Shown piece after piece: positions 21,493 through 23,789 of a DNA stretch of 23,789 nucleotides. Below the pieces are notes generated by a model. That model did no database searches. It had not been told where the DNA came from and worked only from the letters and a program-made list of their open reading frames with translations. Source of the stretch: a virus; IMG/VR virus record IMGVR_UViG_3300034082_001587, positions 1 through 23,789 of that record. One strand, written 5' to 3'. The position numbers were made by a program, and so were the translations under genes. How positions within the stretch are numbered: the first letter of the stretch is position 1; each line of letters opens with the position of its first letter.

Positions 21493-22821
21493 ATGAACAT
21501 TGAGAAATCACTTTGGTCTTCGCATGGCGATAACATCACGTTATCCGTGCCATTCACTAAAGTTAACCGTGAAAAACGCACAGTCTCAGGATTTGCAACA
21601 CTTGATAATGTTGATCAGACTGGTGATGTAGTCACCTCTGAAGCAAGCATTAAGGCATTCGAAAATTTCCGTGGAAATCTTCGTGAAATGCATCAGCCAG
21701 TTGCAGTAGGTAAGATTGTTTCTTTTAAACCAGAAACTTATTACGATCCAGCATCAAAGGAATTCTATAACGGAGTTTATGTAGATGCATACATCTCAAA
21801 GGGCGCACAAGATACATGGGAAAAAGTTTTAGACGGAACCCTCGCAGGTTTCTCTATCGGCGGAAAGATTATTGAATCAGATAACGAAGTTAATAAGTCA
21901 ACAGGTAAGACTGTAAGGTTTATTAAAGACTATGCTCTAATGGAGTTGTCAATTGTAGATTCGCCAGCAAACGAACTATGTAACATATTGTCAATCTCTA
22001 AGATGAACGGTCAGCTAGTATTTAAAGGAATGGCAGCAGATATCGTAACAGAAAATATTTTTTATTGTAACGAATCTGATTCAGTATTCATTTCCACAGA
22101 GTCATCATATGATTCCCCAGTTACAGGTAAGCCTGCAACATTGATCGGATGGGTAGAATCAAACGATGTTAACAAAGCAAAAGAAATAGATAAGATTCTT
22201 GATTTACATAAAAAGTCAAGATTGTCGACGCCTGAAACACAAATTGCAAAACAGGCAGACATAGAAGGAGGTAAAGAAGTGTCAGATAATACAGAAAACG
22301 TAGTTGCAGAAGATGCAGTAGCACCAGAAGCAACCGTAGAAGACACAGCAGTAGATGCTCCCGTAGAGGAAGCACCAGCTGTTGAAGAAGCTCCTGCAGA
22401 TGCAGTAGCAGACGCTTCTGCCGAATCTCTAGAAAAAGCAGCCGACGTATCAGAAGTTATGGTTGATGAACCTGATTTTGCAAAGATGCTTGGCGATCTT
22501 AAAGGCTTTTTCTCAGAAACACTAAATAAGGCTTCAGAAGCAAATGCTGCTCAAGTTTCACTTATCAAAGATACAGTTGAAACATTCAGCAAGAGCGTTG
22601 ATGGTCGTATTTCAGAATTGGCAGAACAACATACAGCACTTTCAAAGGCTGTAGAAGATATCAAGAACACGATTGATGGCGTAGAGAAGCGTGTCGATGC
22701 AGTAGAATCAGAGACTGCAATTAAGAAGTCCTCAGACCTTGGCGGGTCTCAGGAAGTAACAATCAAAAAATCAAAGTGGAACGGTTCTTTCCTCGGTTCC
22801 GTAACAGAATTAATTAAATAA
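21493..22821 (+). CDS. Prohead protease with C-terminal scaffold region
   Basis: 442 residues. Residues about 10-165 are an HK97-type (S78) prohead serine protease: a KRTVSGFATLDNVDQTGDVV strand region, H67 in LREMHQPVAVGKI, S121 in DGTLAGFSIGGKI and the ELSIVDSPAN strand at 151-160. Residues about 170-260 form a linker. From about 265 there is an acidic Ala/Glu/Val/Pro stretch, then a long probable coiled coil (about 330-410, with LGDLKGFFSETLNKA, ELAEQHTALSKAVEDI and VEKRVDAVE) and a basic C-terminus (IKKSKWNGSFLGSV), as in scaffolding proteins. The protease would mature the capsid and degrade the scaffold. It precedes the capsid gene by 17 bases. Confidence 0.88.
   Translation: MNIEKSLWSSHGDNITLSVPFTKVNREKRTVSGFATLDNVDQTGDVVTSEASIKAFENFRGNLREMHQPVAVGKIVSFKPETYYDPASKEFYNGVYVDAYISKGAQDTWEKVLDGTLAGFSIGGKIIESDNEVNKSTGKTVRFIKDYALMELSIVDSPANELCNILSISKMNGQLVFKGMAADIVTENIFYCNESDSVFISTESSYDSPVTGKPATLIGWVESNDVNKAKEIDKILDLHKKSRLSTPETQIAKQADIEGGKEVSDNTENVVAEDAVAPEATVEDTAVDAPVEEAPAVEEAPADAVADASAESLEKAADVSEVMVDEPDFAKMLGDLKGFFSETLNKASEANAAQVSLIKDTVETFSKSVDGRISELAEQHTALSKAVEDIKNTIDGVEKRVDAVESETAIKKSSDLGGSQEVTIKKSKWNGSFLGSVTELIK
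22279..22821 (+). CDS. Possible nested scaffold protein from an internal start
   Basis: Inside the protease gene, AAGGAGGT at 22265-22272 is followed after about seven bases by GTG 22279, in frame at codon 263. Initiation here would make a 180-residue protein with only the acidic and coiled-coil scaffold region. Nested in-frame scaffold genes are established in lambda (C and Nu3). The parent gene appears leaderless while this site has a near-perfect ribosome site, which supports separate initiation. The caveat is that the site also encodes EGGKEV and could be chance. Confidence 0.5.
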   Translation: MSDNTENVVAEDAVAPEATVEDTAVDAPVEEAPAVEEAPADAVADASAESLEKAADVSEVMVDEPDFAKMLGDLKGFFSETLNKASEANAAQVSLIKDTVETFSKSVDGRISELAEQHTALSKAVEDIKNTIDGVEKRVDAVESETAIKKSSDLGGSQEVTIKKSKWNGSFLGSVTELIK

Positions 22822-22838
22822 GGTAGGTGAAATATAAT

Positions 22839-23789
22839 ATGAGTAACGAAACATTACAAAAGGCAATCGAAGCAGGCACAACTGCTACAGGTACCTTTGC
22901 TTCTACCACAGGTGGAGCAGGAGTTCACGTAGCTAGCGAAGCTGGCAACGGTGGTCTTCTAAATGCAGAACAATCAGCCCGCTTTTTAGATTATATGTTC
23001 GACGCAACCGTAATTGGAAAAGTCGCCCGTACAGTCAGAATGAGAAGCGATACATCAGAGATTGATCGTATGTCCGTTGGTGAGAAGCTTATGTCTCTCG
23101 CAACAGAAGGAGATGCAACTGGTGCAAACGCAGCAGTTACTTTCTCAAAGATCTCTCTTACAACAAAGAAGCTTCGTTTGAATTGGGAGCTTTCAACTGA
23201 GTCTCTAGAAGACAATATTGAAGGTCCAGATCTAGAAGATCACATTGCTCGCTTGATGGCAACACAAGCAGGTAACGACATTGAAGATGTAGTCCTTAAC
23301 GGAGATACATCACTAACAGGCGATGCCCTGTACAAGTCATTTGATGGTATTGTAAAGAAGGCAAAGGCTAGCGGTCACGTTGTAGCAGGTGCAGGCGCAG
23401 GAGTATCTCGTGAGCTTTTCAATAAGGCTCTAAAGGCACTTCCACGTAAGTACAAGCAACGCCGTGGTGATCTACGCTTCTTGGTAGGTTCAAACCTAAT
23501 CCAGGACTTCCTATATGCTAACAGCATTGGAACAAACCAGACAATCCCACAAGATATCGCATCAGGCGTTATCCGTGGAGCAACTCCAGGACTTGGTGGT
23601 CCAGCAGGATACGTAGCACCATTCGCATTTGGTATTCCAATTGTTGAAGTTCCTATGCTAAAAGAAGCACAGGATGGTACATATTCAGGCGAGACTGGCG
23701 ATCACGGAGATATCCACTTGACATTCCCAAATAACGTAGTTATTGGTATCAAGCGTGATGTAACCGTCTATCGTTTCTTCCAGCCACGT
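22839..23789 (+). CDS. Major capsid protein, HK97 fold (3' partial)
   Basis: 317 residues are visible to the window end without a stop. ATG 22839 has AGGTAGGTGA at 22821-22830, the longest anti-16S match among the ordinary gene starts. The N-terminal about 45 residues are Gly/Thr/Ala-rich (delta-like region); then comes GLLNAEQSARFLDYMFDATV, E-loop-like MRSDTSEIDRMSVGEKLMS, LTTKKLRLNWELSTESLEDN (spine helix entry), LATQAGNDIEDVVLNGDTS-like segments, LPRKYKQRRGDLRFLVGSN and PFAFGIPIVEVPML, then NNVVIGIKRDVTVYRFFQPR near the end. The order matches HK97-type capsid proteins. Its place after protease and portal agrees. GC content and codon choice (CTT, CGT, AAG) are higher than in the cargo genes, as expected for high expression. 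Confidence 0.9.
   Translation, partial: MSNETLQKAIEAGTTATGTFASTTGGAGVHVASEAGNGGLLNAEQSARFLDYMFDATVIGKVARTVRMRSDTSEIDRMSVGEKLMSLATEGDATGANAAVTFSKISLTTKKLRLNWELSTESLEDNIEGPDLEDHIARLMATQAGNDIEDVVLNGDTSLTGDALYKSFDGIVKKAKASGHVVAGAGAGVSRELFNKALKALPRKYKQRRGDLRFLVGSNLIQDFLYANSIGTNQTIPQDIASGVIRGATPGLGGPAGYVAPFAFGIPIVEVPMLKEAQDGTYSGETGDHGDIHLTFPNNVVIGIKRDVTVYRFFQPR

Overview
The window is a stretch of a tailed-phage (Caudoviricetes) genome. Every supported gene is on the + strand, genes are tightly packed, and the right-hand end carries a canonical head module: portal, prohead protease with a scaffold-like tail, and major capsid protein (cut by the window end). The DNA is AT-rich. Several genes start only 6-8 bases after a good -10 box, as expected for leaderless mRNAs. 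Together with a PASTA domain, this suggests a phage of a low-GC actinobacterium, for example of freshwater type. That host call is inference. The fibre modules also resemble those of aquatic T4-like phages, so a cyanobacterial or other aquatic host is not excluded.

Layout. (1) 1-559: C-terminus of a PASTA-domain protein ending in 17 Tyr/His/Pro repeat units and a Cys-rich tail. (2) 598-3609: a hypothetical protein, a six-Cys mini-protein, a GlcNAc-transferase-like glycosyltransferase and two tandem paralogues resembling DUF6065. (3) 3648-6629: a 993-aa fibre built of nested repeats. (4) 6721-10462: fibre cassette A (small N-module protein, large fibre, glycine-rich tip). (5) 10465-13495: cargo between the cassettes, with a hypothetical protein, a small membrane protein, a prolyl-4-hydroxylase-like 2-oxoglutarate/Fe(II) oxygenase and a flavin-dependent halogenase. 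(6) 13510-17331: a short fibre protein, fibre cassette B (a diverged duplicate of A with a different tip) and a second six-Cys protein. (7) 17397-19447: a small acidic protein and a large LamG-type protein. (8) 19511-23789: hypothetical protein, portal, protease-scaffold and major capsid protein.

How the genes may work together. The left three quarters look like a host-recognition and surface-decoration region: repeated fibres, two interchangeable tips and a lectin-like protein. Mixed in are protein-modifying or small-molecule-modifying enzymes (hydroxylase, glycosyltransferase, halogenase). Skp1-type GlcNAc-transferases act on hydroxyproline made by a prolyl hydroxylase, so a hydroxylate-then-glycosylate pathway acting on a Pro/Tyr-rich or fibre protein of this phage is a testable hypothesis.

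Regulation. Four copies of the 9-mer TGCTATACT (extended -10) lie in gaps between genes. Five genes (6721, 13510, 17702, 19511, 21493) appear leaderless, while genes inside transcription units mostly have AGGAG-type ribosome sites. No terminase, tape measure, integrase, tRNA or CRISPR array is seen. No gene-free stretch exceeds 300 bases; the longest gaps are about 90 bases and hold the promoters listed.
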